Source: Kalaharituber pfeilii
Lineage: Eukaryota; Ascomycota; Pezizomycetes; Pezizales; Pezizaceae
NCBI GenBank assembly: GCA_015179045.1
Contig: WHUZ01000011.1
Coordinates: 496,001 to 560,000, forward strand
Direction: 5' to 3'
Length of the DNA stretch: 64,000 nucleotides
The notes beneath the pieces were generated by a model, which saw only the letters and a program-made list of their open reading frames with translations, searched no databases and was not told the DNA's origin. The translations under genes were made by a program, and so were the position numbers. Below, in pieces: positions 26,101 through 37,980 of the stretch (positions are counted from its first letter, which is position 1; the number at the start of each line of letters is the position of its first letter).

Positions 26101-26640
26101 CTTAGTGACGGTATCTTCTACGGGTGCTGCCGAAGGTTAGAAACACCTCTGCAGCAAAGGTGCATTGAGTTTGACAGCTCGCAGCAGTGGTGAGACAAAA
26201 TAATCGGACCCCAAAACGTAAATTGCATGCACGATTGAGTCTCACTTTTACAGCCCCCTAAAATGTGCTGACGTCCAACTATCCACTCTGGCGTTGCCGA
26301 AATCCGGAACACATCGACATTCATGCACTTTCCTAGGTTCAAATTATGTACTTGCCTCTTATAGGTCAATAGCTAATTTATTTCTTTTGTCAATTGTTTC
26401 GGATGATTTCATTTTCCATGTTTTTTCCACTTTCGATATCTTCCGAAACATACTAAGATACAATGAAGTTACTGTACCTAACTGCCATTTACTCAAGTAA
26501 AAAAACCAAGAGAATAATGGTATAGTGAAAGGAATGATACACCAACTACACAATTAAAGATGTTGAACTGCTGGGTCTAAATAGCAGTATCCAATTACCA
26601 TATAAAGTAGCTTGTGGTATACTGCAGGCACAGTATCAGA

Positions 26641-26677
<37 letters not shown>

Positions 26678-27127
26678 TACTGATCATAATAATAGAACAA
26701 TCGCTGGAAGAATAAGAAAAATTCAAAACCCAGGAAATAAATTGAAAATATAACAATAAGACAATACCCACATACACCGGTAACCATAGCACCTATGAAC
26801 AATACCCAAAATAAAAAAACTGATATCGAAGGAAGGGAGAGTGGTAATTCCCAATCCTCCATAAAACAAAGCCGCACGAGAAAAATAAAAATAAAAAAAG
26901 TATTGTAATATGATGATAAACCTCGAAAGTGTACTGGTACAATTCAAGAAAAACGAACCGTTTTAGGCTCCCAACTGCCCATCCTGTTTGCACTCTGCTT
27001 AGTCGTAATCAGCCACGCAACACTTGTGAAAATTGCTCGTTACTAGTATTACACCTGTACAAGCGGGTATCCGCTTTTAAGCAGCAAAAAAGAAAAGAAA
27101 AGGAACTCGTGAAATGGTATTGGATTT
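23122..27127. other. Gene-free 4-kb stretch
   Basis: I cannot support a gene here. Two partly overlapping frames (minus strand 24600-24986, plus strand 25643-25879) are longer than their neighbours but have no recognisable motif, conserved splice structure or codon pattern. An uninterrupted A homopolymer lies at about 26644-26675. The decayed character resembles old repeat or degenerate-gene DNA. Confidence 0.4.
26644..26675 (+). repeat. A homopolymer, about 32 nt
   Basis: An uninterrupted poly(A) tract in non-coding DNA. No target-site duplication or retroposon body was identified next to it. Confidence 0.9.
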
Positions 27128-29083
27128 TTATCTCCTCCTGTAAGAGGCCAAGGGTGGTTTTGGCGATAATGCGTGATGCACATAGTCCTCATCTTCTGAA
27201 ACTGCATCTCCTTTATATGACAAGGTCGTGGACTGAAACCCGGTATGTTGGTTAGTGCCGCTAATGTCTGGGGAATTAGGACCGGAAGACAGGCCGGAAC
27301 CCTGCCATGATGATTGAAATGATGCAGGAGCTGAAGGCTGCATCGTAGATTGAGAAGTCTTCAGCACACCTGGTGTCGATAAAGGTATACCAATTCCACT
27401 TTGTACGATGTGCTCCGTCTTGCGACTTCCCAACATTTCGTAGCCTGGGTCCTGCTGCGATAGTCTACGGGCGTTGTAGCTGACGAACTCATCCGAGACT
27501 GGCTTTTTTGCAATAAGGTCCCTAATAAGGTGCCACCATCCAACCAACATTGAGTATCGACCTATTAAGAGCAACGCCCAGATACCATTACACTGGCATC
27601 TATATTAGGTCTCTTCCTATGATCAAAGTATGAATAGCTGATAAAAACTTACAGATAGTAAATAGATTACCGCAATGGCTGTGTTTTGTGGAACAACCAT
27701 GTCAGCCGCGACATGTAAGCACTTATTCTTGTCGCCATTGTTATGTAGGATGCATTGTAACCATCTGTAGGCCTTGAAGGTGTTCTCTGGGGTTACCTCA
27801 TTGGTACTCTCGAATGTAAGGAATACTGTTGCAAAGAATATCACATCTGTGATGATGACAATGATGACCATGATTCCTCTCCATTGTAAAGCAATGACTC
27901 TCTGAATTCGACGCAGTGCTTGGCCTGATATGAGTTTTGCTGCATTAATAGTGCATTCCACAAGGATTACATTCCAAATTCGAGAACTCACGAGGTGTGA
28001 TTGTCCTAACGCTCGTAGCGTAGGGCAGTGGTGTGTCCAAGCTTGTGTTTCCTTGATCATCGTCCAGAAGACTAGTGATATATACCTTCACACAATAAAC
28101 AAATCTGAAAACGGTGTTAGTGCCTTCACTTTACGTCTTGCTAAACTTTGTGCAGGATGACTCACGTTACTATTTGAGTCACAATAGAAGCGGCAGTAAT
28201 TCCGAGTAAAGGGCCCCAAAATGTTTCCAAGCTATTTTTACTGTTGATGTGGCATGAATCTCCAAAACGGAACGAAACCCCTGTAATGGCTAAAGCTATG
28301 GCTAACATCACTATTGGCACACTCCACCCGATTGCTTGCGCTAACAGAAAGAACTTCCGTCCTGGAACGAGTTGCCAACAAATCTGGAGGTGCAATGATA
28401 ATGTTCGGAGGAAAACTAGCTCTGTTGTTAATGCAATTGCCCTTTCATTCGCCTCAATGGTATACCTACTCCACATGGCAACACACCACCCACCGCCCAG
28501 CAGAAATGCCCCTGATAGGGCACAATTTGCGCTTGAATACATATCATGAGGCGTTATTCGATCGTAGCATTGATTACTGGTTGATCCCATCGGAATGACA
28601 AAGGATATCTACACTCCAGGTTAGATTCGGGTACCTAGCAAGGCTATACATGTATTTGCGCACCTGCATGATTAATAAAGCTGCCACCAGGCAAACACTG
28701 AGGTAATGTCTGTTGGTATATTCCACCGAGAGGACCAAGAAGCTCAACAATATAAACACACAGCAGGCCACTCCAGCTAGATTAAGGTATGTCGAGCCAG
28801 TAACCAATGGCATAAAATCTGAGCGGTGGACGTAAGCTTGTATTCATGAAAAATTTTTGGCAATTGATGTAGCACTCACTATCTGGGTAGACCCATTGTT
28901 GACGGGGGCACGGAAGACAGCAGTTTGGTAAACCATCGATAGGAATGATTGAGCATGTCCTAGCCGCAATATCTTAATGCTTCAGTGAGTACGAAATGAT
29001 ATCCAAAATGGTGATTCAAGAACCATACCTCCCCCAGTCGCAGGATAATCCGCCAGCGGTAAGAATGGAACCGGACATGCCAT
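27128..29083 (-). CDS. Seven-transmembrane receptor-like protein
   Basis: Predicted plasma-membrane heptahelical protein of a conserved ascomycete GPCR-like family, sometimes filed as Frizzled/cAMP-receptor-like. Eight exons by eye on the minus strand: 29083-29029, 28972-28880, 28818-28664, 28608-28470, 28415-28166, 28104-27992, 27924-27653, 27592-27128, giving 513 residues. The N-terminus starts MACPVPFLPLADYP and has a Cys-rich extracellular part (GLPNCCLPCP...WVYPD). Seven hydrophobic helices follow; recognisable blocks are HYLSVCL, GAFLLGGGW, LSLHLQICW, GVSFRFGDSCHIN and LQWRGIMVI. A Ser/Pro-rich cytosolic tail of about 130 residues ends in basic residues. The junction between exons 4 and 5 is ambiguous by a few codons. 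Ligand and G-protein coupling are unknown. Confidence 0.82.
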
Positions 29084-32000
29084 TGTGATCGTTCAAACAA
29101 TGTGTGGATGTCAGGTGAGCAGAGCTCAAGTCGGAAGGATTCGAACTTTCACTCCCGAATCCTAAATCACGGGGACATGAAGGGAATTAAGAGGCAAAAC
29201 GAGAGTGATTTAATAGAAATATGAAAGTGGTATAAGGTGATGAAAACTCGAAACCAACGAAAATTTCATTGCACAGGGTGCGTGGGAGGGATAAAGTACT
29301 TCTGCCCACGCGGTGTGAGCCTGCCTCTGACGGTCATTGTGTGACTGGAGAGTATTCATTCAACTGGCGGCTAGGATGTGTAATGCACCTTCACCCTCTC
29401 ACCCTGCATCCAAGCTCCTCGAGTGGATCATGGCTTTGGGCGCATTGGCTTCGGGTGCCAGTACACGACGGCAGAGGATAGGCGGGGGAGGGGAGGGGAG
29501 AGGGTGAAAGGTGAGGGGTGAGGGGTGAGAAGGGGGGGGGTATCAGGGGCGGAGGGCACAAATGCGAGAAGAAATGCCGACTTGGGTTGGGGCCGAACAA
29601 CGGTTATCAGAGGCTCCAATTCGATTGGGCCCGTCGCACTAAGCTTCCCATCAAGTTAAATCTCCCCGTTGGCTAGCCCCCGGCCACTGGCTGGCGACAT
29701 GGGTCCGGACAGGCAGCCCCATCGTGCTTGACTCTGCGCTGCAGCCTGCACTTGACAGCAGTCTCCGTGCAAGCGGATGCACAGCGATCGTTGGCTGACA
29801 TGCGTTCTTGCCCCTGCAGCGGCGAGAAGTGCTGCTGCTGCTGCTCTAGCCCTGCGCCCCATTTCACTGTCCCAACTGGCCAGGCTCCAGATGCTCCTGC
29901 ACTGCACTGCGCTGCAGCGCGCCTGCTCGCGCGTAGCAGCTGAATGTCTGCAACGAGTTCTCAATCTCCCAATAGCATGGTACAGAGCTCCCCAGCCGCT
30001 GCCCCTCCCACCTGACCCGATACCAAAGTGTACCTCAGTAGCCATGCTTTTCCCTGGTAAGTAGCGCAAATGGATTCAGGAGGCGGTGGCCAAGCGCGTG
30101 CTTCCAACCAATATCATATCACCAGCAACGACCACAGCGCAGAAGTACCAGGTCGAATTTTCAAGCAATGGGATAACTGACCCATGCTCGTATTCATTAT
30201 ACCAGCTGATCCAACGCTTCAAATTCAGCTCCTATGTTGAGCAAAGCTGCCTGTAGCGGGCGTTCTGGGAAAGTTCTCGTACCCACGCTGCGGCACAGTG
30301 AAGATGTTCTCCTGGTGTCGAGGAAACGCATGGCTTGCATCAGGGAGATGAGCTTACCCACCAAGCCAGATTACTTACCAGCTCGGAGCCCTAGGTTAAA
30401 GTACTTTGCAGGCATGGAAAAACGCCTGCGAACACTTCGAGGCGGTTTGAGGAGGCTAAGGTACTGTATAAGCTTCGTAAGTACATAACTTCTGAAGGTT
30501 ACTGGCCAGTCACGGCCACTTGTTGCTATAGTATAATGACGCAGATAGACACAACACAGACATGTCGTCTGTCAGAAAAAAGCCATTGTCTTGAACTGAT
30601 GAGTGACGACCACTCGCGTGGCAGCAAAGCACCTCTGAACACGTTGATCGCCGTCAGATGTGCAGTTGGAAATAAAGCAATTTCTAGGTCTGTACCCCAA
30701 CCACTTCTTGCTTGCATATCAACAGGCACTGGGGCAAAACAACAATTTCCAATGTTTCGCTATTACTACACCAATCATGAACAACCTGCTGCTCCCGGCA
30801 CCGTAAACTGCTTAGGAGGAACGTCTGATTATAAACCGAGAAGTGCAAATAAAACCTCGCTACCGAACCAGGAAAGATGGGGTGAACTATGCCGCTTAAG
30901 CCCAGGACCGTGTGCGGAGACTAAGCAAGTATGCAAAAGAATTTTCTTTCGGCCTTCTCTTTTATCTTTCCCTAACCAGTTCCTTGCCCTATTATTTACC
31001 CGGCCATACCTAACCAAGACTACTCGTGCATTTATCTGGACCCGTAAGGCAAGGGTCTCCCAATTGTCGGGTTAAAGCATTGTTGCTCCTTGATACCAAT
31101 ATAGTCATTGATGCATCATCAGTAATACCTAAAGAAGCTAGACATAGAATAATTGACCTTTTGATCGAAAATAATGCAATATTCCCTACAAGAACGTTTC
31201 TTGCTGTTGTGTAAAGTCGTAATCGCGCTCAATTTTATCACTTCTTAATGCATTGCACGAAGATGGTTAGGTAGAAGTGAACACCAGATGAGGATATGCT
31301 TTGGATACAATAGCATCTGATACCAATATTTCAACCATTATTATATTATGATGTTGATGGCAAAGTTGGCAAGTACTGCATGAATACACTCCATTGATAG
31401 AAAGTCATCCTAGGAGTTACAGTATTTATCTCTATTGCTTTTGCTGACCATACCTGACTGTTGGCCTACCCGATTACAGCACCTGCTCATGGTTTCATAG
31501 CTCTTTGCTTACATTTGGGCAAAAATCAAAAACCGAACAAACATCCAAATAAGCTAGTCAGCGTCTGGTTACGAGACTACAAATAAGCCTCGATCACTGC
31601 GTCCAGAATCTACATTCTTCCACTGCGGTATGAAATACATGTGTAATTTTTCAAAAGCGTGGTGGAAGTCACGCCATGGTGTAAAGTGAAGACAGGTTAT
31701 TTATACCAGTGGTTGGGCTGTTCGCCTTCTACTTGCTGGTATAGTTCTGGTAGCTTCAGTCTGGTCTAGTGTCTCGTGCCCAGCTCGGTGCTAATCCAGC
31801 AGTTTCGCACCCTAATCCAGCATCTAATCCAGTCTGATTGATGATGTGTTGGGCTAAGCAGTATTATACAAACTACATTTGAGCATATGAATGGTGACGA
31901 TAACGCGGTGCTAGTATTTTCGTTGTAGAATATACCCTTAATGTAATCTACACTTATTTCAAGAGAGTGACTCGTAGGATAACTAGAAGAGTGTCAGTTA

Positions 32001-32365
32001 CTCCTCTATTTGAATGTAACTGCAGAAGTAACTCTGATCAAGTATTTAACCACAGTGTTCCTAGTCTAGTTTCCGACCTTCGGGAATGGCATTCTTTCCT
32101 CTTCAACATTTATACCCATTCACCTCAGATGTCATGTACAACTTCACTTCCCAAGCCCCATGCCCAACAAGTTGGATAATATCCAGCACCCTTTCAGAGT
32201 GTATATATACTTATATAATGCAGGATCAGCATTTGTATGACTCAAAGGTTTGATCGACAGCTTTCATACGCGACCATCATAATTTTTCAATCCGGATGGA
32301 GTAATAATTGACATTGAGCGGCAAGTAATGTTAATTGCCCCTTGGGTATCTGTATGCTAATGGCA
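29084..32365. other. Gene-free region with GC-rich island
   Basis: No supportable gene. A G-rich block at about 29485-29540 and a GC-rich island at about 29.65-30.05 kb stand out from the AT-rich surroundings. A 62-codon frame at 31026-31214 encodes a vaguely protein-like LLLDTNIVIDAS stretch, but it has no extension and no family match. Repeated TAATCCAG units occur near 31.79-31.83 kb. Confidence 0.4.
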
Positions 32366-33271
32366 TCACGCGATATTATCAGTTGCTTTAGAGTGTTGTT
32401 CTATCAACCACTCACCCAGAACCTTGAGAGGTTCCGCTGGTTGCTCTCGCGCCAACATCTTCATTCCTTCTAGCAAATAAGGTGTGACATTTTGGTTAAG
32501 ATACTGTCGAGCTGGGGCACCTCCTGGTGCAATTTGGTTTAAGGACACATGAGTAGGGGTATTTAATGTCAATTGACTAGGCGTATTTGACCTAGGCGGT
32601 TGTGATTGGGTGGAAGGAGGATGAGGCTGGCTCCCAGGAGCACCTGACTGAGAATAGGCAGTTGGGGTGGTTACAGCATTATAAGAAACCTGTGAGTGGT
32701 ATGTCGGTTGATGCGACGTTGGATGAGTTGAGGTAGAGGGAAGACGCTGTTGCGGTTGGTGATGTTGTGCTGCTTCAGATTGCTGGTATTGTTGATGCTG
32801 GGGTTGCACAGAAGCTTGTTGTGGAGGATGCTGCCCTTGAGAATAATAAGCAGGCTGGCGAAGAAGACTAATTAGAAAACCTGTCCTTTTGAGCTCCTCA
32901 CGAGAACATTTACCTGATAATGCGAATACTGTTGCTGTTGCTGTCCTGGGAAATGCTGAGTGTTTTGGTGATGTTGGGTCGACTGCGGGGTATAAGATTG
33001 ATTTGAGGGATGTGGTGGCCTCTGATGCTCCGCGCTCTGGCCACTCGTATAGTGGCTTAGTGGAGCCTGCCCCTGGGAAGTTTGTTGGGAGTGATACTGC
33101 TGTGGATGTGTTGAGTTTCCTGAGCTCATCGGAGAAACGCATCTGGTCAGTAAGGAATACCGTAAATTGCTTGGTATACTTCGTATAGCTGCCCATACCT
33201 GTGAGCATATTCATGCTCATATCGGCTCGGGTGCGCACTGAGGAGGAGGATGTGTCGTTGCTGCTATCCAT
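32366..33271 (-). CDS. sdc1: COMPASS histone methyltransferase subunit Sdc1 (Dpy-30 domain)
   Basis: Subunit of the Set1/COMPASS complex that methylates histone H3 lysine 4. Three exons by eye: 33271-33199, 33119-32914, 32854-32366, giving 255 residues. The C-terminal 45 residues are the Dpy-30 dimerisation motif: ARQYLNQNVTPYLLEGMKML, then AREQPAEPLKVLGEWLIEQH. Upstream lies a low-complexity Gln/Pro/Ser/His-rich region (QQQQQ and SQPPRSNTP blocks), typical of filamentous fungal versions, which are much longer than yeast Sdc1. Exon 1 encodes a Ser-rich N-terminus beginning MDSSNDTSSSS. The exon 1-2 acceptor (CTCAG at 33124-33120) was chosen by phase; another frame reads through intron 1. Confidence 0.88.
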   Translation of the reverse strand: MDSSNDTSSSSVRTRADMSMNMLTGMGSYTKYTKQFTVFLTDQMRFSDELRKLNTSTAVSLPTNFPGAGSTKPLYEWPERGASEATTSLKSILYPAVDPTSPKHSAFPRTATATVFALSGKCSREELKRTGFLISLLRQPAYYSQGQHPPQQASVQPQHQQYQQSEAAQHHQPQQRLPSTSTHPTSHQPTYHSQVSYNAVTTPTAYSQSGAPGSQPHPPSTQSQPPRSNTPSQLTLNTPTHVSLNQIAPGGAPARQYLNQNVTPYLLEGMKMLAREQPAEPLKVLGEWLIEQHSKATDNIA

Positions 33272-36200
33272 TTGGGACACAATTCGTTTGTTGTGTTCAA
33301 TACCTCTGGATACTCTGGGTTCATAGATCTGGCGTTGACCAACGCGAATCTAGACCACTTGGCTGGAGATGCGCCAAGAAGCTCACCCACAACAGGCTAA
33401 GCTTGATTTGCGACAGTCATTACCCTCATCTGCCGTATAGTCTGTTTACCCCATACCCCATTCTTTCGATAATATAGTTTGTTCCTGCCATACTCAAAAA
33501 CAGGTATGGCGGCCACTCGGGCCTGTTCAGCTACACCTCGCATCGGATTGCACGCGTCGGGGCCCGTATGCAACTCCCGCCTCTTTTTATCACTGTACTG
33601 GTGAAGCAAGACTAACTTGAGATTACTAGTAATTGCAAGTACTATCTAATTACAGCGGCTGGCTGTTCTCTACGGCTGAGCGTAAGGGACGGCAAATAAG
33701 AATAATCTGGGCACGAGTACAGCTGTTCAGTCCATCGTCTAGTAAATGCTCGACAACCCTCTCCCCGGCTCGGTGTTGAGAATCAAACTGGGGCCCCTCG
33801 ACACCTCTCCATGGCGCGGTTGTAACCTCTATCATTGGAGACAATAGACTTATCACCAAACTGTAGGTCAATTGGGACAGTACACAACGTCCCCTCCTCC
33901 TGTAAACCCCCTCCCTCGGCCGGCGTGGGAAAGGTGAGGAAATACCGAAGACACTTGCTGCGACCGGTAGAAAAAATTATCAGTACTCAGAGATGTTTGA
34001 CAGGATGGGTCCTCTGCTGGGAGGTCACAGGGGGAACAACTGGAATGAACCAGTCGGTGAACAACGAGTAGGCTCAACTCTGGTGCAAAACACAGAGCTC
34101 TTAGCAAGAATATATCACGTGTAGAGCAGCACGAGCTTCACCCATTACCCTCATATTACCTCATATTAACTCATTGTACCTTCGCGAGCGGTGTGAACGT
34201 CCTGCTGATGCCACAATAGAGCCACAATAGAGCAACACTGACCAATAAAAAGAAAAAAATCAAAACTGCAGTATGTTACCGCTGAGGGATTCATTAAGTC
34301 TGTCACCCTATCTGTAAATCTTAAAAATCGGTTTAGTGGTCTGGGTTCTTGGGGAGCATGCGCCGACACAGGAGGTGTGTTCCCAGTACTTGTAACATCC
34401 TCCGCCCTACCACGTGCTCAACCGTGCAATTGAATCTGCAGTCTTGGTAATGAAGGGCCCGGGTGCAGCTAAGACCAGCTCTTGGCCAAGAATGATGCTG
34501 TGTGGATATGAGTATTCGTACATGTATAGGGAGTCGAGGGGAAAAGACGAGTGACGTACCTTTGCATACACTTAAGCAGAGCCACTGCGGCAGTGATGGC
34601 TACATAAAGTGAAGGCTGGTTGCATAAAGTGCATACAGACAACGTATTCAAGTGCGCTGGGATTCCTCCGCTGGACAATGCAGGTAGTCTGGCTGCAATG
34701 CAGGCGACGTCAAAACTTGCCGAAAGCGGAAGCGCGGGGAGGGCCCGTTGGGGGTGGGGTGGGGTGGGGTGGGGGGCGTTCACACGCATGGCAGCAACTG
34801 TACCTCGAACAGCACCCCCAACTCGCTCCCCAAGCTGTGCCCATTCCTTCCAGCTTTGTATCACAAACACTAAGTGGCCCTGCACTGGCATGGTCTCTGG
34901 ATAAGACAATTCCCCGGACAATTCCCCTGCCGGCTCCTCTACTCAAGTTTTCCTCGCCTTCGCAGTTAGCCCCTTCCAGTGTGAGACTCTGCTCCCCCTT
35001 CTCAGCACCTGAAGGCGTGAGGTGCGGTGGTGCGTGCGGACTCCCCCTCAACCCAGAAACGAAAGGCAGTTCCTGTGTGACAGCGTGCCCCCAGCGTCTC
35101 CGAAAAGCTGTGCTTCTCAGTTTCACTCAACACGCTTACAACTGCCAACCCTCTCCATTTTACTTGGCCTGAATCTGCAGAGAATCGCAATCTTGCTGCA
35201 GCTCTCCCGGAACATTTCTGTCTTTCTGAGTATGATACCATTGTCTGCCCCTTAAAGTGCAGCCTTTGCATGGACCGGTATGCCCCCCCTCAGTTCTATA
35301 TCCTCATATTTCGAGGCTTTCCAATTCCTCCCCTAGCATTTTACGCGCCCACCTTCATACCAAGGTTTGATACTAGTACCAAGTACTTTCAGGGCTAGAA
35401 TTTCTTCCACTTCCTTCGCATAGGCAGTTACTAATTTCTGAAATCCTTCCCTGGAGATGCAACAATTGGCACACATTGTACTAAACTGGGTGGTCACGAT
35501 TGGGCATCAATAAGCACAACACATCTGTAGTTATAGGTTGTTTTTCTGCAGCGCGCAACCCAGTACGGGGCACTAGAGATAAAGTGTTGTCCATCCCTAT
35601 AGTAGTCCTTATACGTGGAGTGTACAAAAAAGCGTGGGAACTTATGAAGTGCGTATTATAGAACAGCATGGTTCTGGAGCGAGTCACACCGGCATAATTT
35701 CGAATTGCGTTCAGCGTTACAGAGCTGAGTACAGCAGGTTTTGTCGAGCTCTATATCTTGCGAACGCTCATTCTCAACTATAAGCACCTTTTTTACATCT
35801 GTGCCTAGTATATAAGAGCTGACTATTCATAACATATTTCACTCAATCCTTCAAAAATACCACAAGAATGTTCAATATTCGGCACCAGTTGCATAGCTTA
35901 TTCGAGTCCTGTGGAGTTCAACTTTGCAATATAAGATATAAAAGTCGAGAAAGCTAAAATCAAGGATAGCAGATGGGTAGGCAAAGGAAGCTAGAGGAAC
36001 TCCCGTTGGCTAAAAGTCTGTAAGGGAGGCGATAGACTTTTTGATAACCATATTTATCTCCTTAGCCCTCCATCATATTTTTTCTTATCTTTCTCCACAG
36101 AGTCTTACAGTGCTTCGCTTATGTTGCAAGTCTCTTTCTGCTGTTGCTACATCGAATTACCTATAGCAATTTCACTGTCAGGAATTGTGATGGATGGTGT

Positions 36201-36299
36201 GTTTCAAGTCGTCCTTGGTTAATGACAACTGGCCTTTGGAATGGCACACTTTGGTAAAATGCAGCAAAACAAGGATTGCTTATGCGATTGATGGGTTTC
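33272..36299. other. Gene-free region with G-rich island
   Basis: No gene recognised. The interval 34.5-35.25 kb is GC-rich and holds a run of four GGGGT-type repeats near 34750-34775 that could form a G-quadruplex. It also holds a 187-codon plus frame and 138-150-codon minus frames that overlap each other and show no family features, which is expected of GC-rich DNA. A CTGGGCACGAG motif at about 33707 matches the ends of the fold-back element near 59.9 kb. Confidence 0.4.
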
Positions 36300-37003
36300 C
36301 ATTGGAATCTAGCACATGGTTTGTAGATAACAAACCGAGCTTCAGAGGTATGGTGTTTTGCAATTTGTAAATGTGGTATCTTTACTGATCATAAACCACG
36401 TATAGTCACCGCATATTCACCAAATATCCCCAGGCCGTGATTCAATTACTTGATACCCGACCATGCAGCACGTCCAGGTTCTCATGATTTCAGATGCACT
36501 AGAATTTCATACAGCATTAGGAAATCTTGATCAATTCATACGCGAGGAGTTAGCACAAGCAAGTGAAAATGAGCCCGGAACGGAGCACCCTTGAATGTTT
36601 TCAGAAAGAAATGGAAGTAGCACGGCAAGCAAAACTATGGGAAAGGCTACGGACTATACTTCGGGTTCGTGCAGATGCAGGTAATGGATCACCTGAGATA
36701 GGCATGTAATAACCCCATTTCATCACCGCTTTAAATGCTGTTTATGAAGACAGGATTTCAATGCTCCATCGTTAACAAATTATGAACAATTCAACCCTCA
36801 AAGGTTAGACAAGGCTGGTCCCCATATCGACCGAAGGAGAGAATATTGAAATATATACGGTCGAAATGCCCTTGAAAAAGCTAACAACATGAGCTATGTT
36901 TGTGCTTTAAGACAACAATTTTTACCGCTTCGGATTGACATGAGAGTATCTAGATATTGGTGCAGATTTTATCAAGTGCAATCTAAAGGTCACCTGTGAA
37001 TTG
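36300..37003 (+). pseudogene. Decayed protein-coding locus, family unknown
   Basis: Protein-like segments occur in different frames. One patch, about 36195-36350, reads NDNWPLEWHTLVKCSKTR then AYAIDGFPLES and is F-box-protein-like in flavour. A Glu/Lys/Arg-rich helix patch, about 36569-36678, includes KEMEVARQAKLWERLR. A longer frame, about 36750-37003, reads FNAPSLTNYEQFNPQRLDKA, then hits one TGA near 36845, then continues NALEKANNMSYVCAL up to CRFYQVQSKGHL. The frames cannot be joined by plausible introns without crossing stops. I therefore infer a degraded gene, possibly two adjacent ones, and do not name a product. Confidence 0.45.
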
Positions 37004-37980
37004 TTATACCTGCACCTTCATACCAGCATTAATGGAACGTTTTGGTCAATGTTTGACGGTGCCGGGTTAGTCTCTCTTGCAATTAATTGTTCAACTACTG
37101 CTTTGTTTTGATGTTGCTAGTATTTCGGCTGTATGATTTTGGGTGAACTCTAGTTGGTGATACACATGTACGATGATGTCGATGTTGTTATTGATGACCT
37201 TCCCTATTTCGTTTCTGTATAAATGTGACCCGCCCGAAGAATAGGGTGATAACAACAATTGGTCGTAACAGGGACCGTATTGTGTCTTCTTATCCCGAGA
37301 CCTGCTTTTCTACATTTCTATGTAATTATAGCGACTTCTAGTTCCATAGCGCATTTCTTTATTGATGACTATCATTATCTCAGCAGTATCCTAGATGCTC
37401 TTGCGATACCATCAAAAGTGTAAGTGTATAGATAATGCCACCAACAGGGCTAGGTCAATGATTACAAATAGTTATGTCAATAAGTGAGGAGCCTCGCATG
37501 CATCGTGCCGAACACAGCATGTCGAATATGTCAACAAGCCACGGGCTAGCACTTAAAGTCGCCTACGGGCATCCAAACTGCGCGTGAAGGGGAGAGAAGG
37601 GGCCTACAATACTACTGTACTCGAGTATCGGACGGTTCAACGGGACACACTAAATTTACATACAGAATTACAGTGACCCGTAAAAAGTCTTGGGGATTAG
37701 GCAGTATTGGGGTAAGTGTATCATGCAAGCAAGACTTTTTACGGATCACTGTACTCGTACCAATGTGCGCCTTGGCCTTAACAACCTTTTGCTTGAATTC
37801 TGAACAGAAATTTTGCCAACTTAGGTCAAGCTTAGTAGCTTAAGAGCGCGATGCCGCCACAGGGCTTGGCAGGGTTTAATTCAGGTGCTCAGTCCTTAGT
37901 GTATGATAGCTCAAACCCGTGGGCAACTGTGTTTTTCTGTTGCCGAATCCATTCGCTAACATCACGTTGTCGGTTCACTC
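37004..37980. other. Intergenic region upstream of OGG1
   Basis: Non-coding apart from the fold-back element at 37669-37753. The OGG1 5' leader probably begins in its last few hundred bases. Confidence 0.4.
37669..37753 (-). mobile_element. Fold-back mini-element C, copy 2
   Basis: An 85-bp hairpin with TACAGTGACCCGTAAAAAG at the left and CTTTTTACGGATCACTGTA at the right, flanked by TA. Its loop (GTATTGGGGTAAGTGTATC and so on) is the reverse complement of the loop of copy 1 at 21.0 kb, so the copy is inverted. One arm lacks about 9 bp relative to copy 1. Confidence 0.8.

Noticed and set aside
29120..29180. TTCGAATCC-like T-loop on the minus strand, possible tRNA
   Set aside because: The flanks do not pair as an acceptor stem and no anticodon arm could be placed.
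31026..31214. Frame with LLLDTNIVIDAS that recalls a PIN-domain start
   Set aside because: Too short, no downstream acidic residues, no neighbouring exon in phase.
34609..35172. 187-codon plus frame with 138-150-codon minus frames opposite
   Set aside because: The region is GC-rich, where long frames arise by chance; no motif on either strand.
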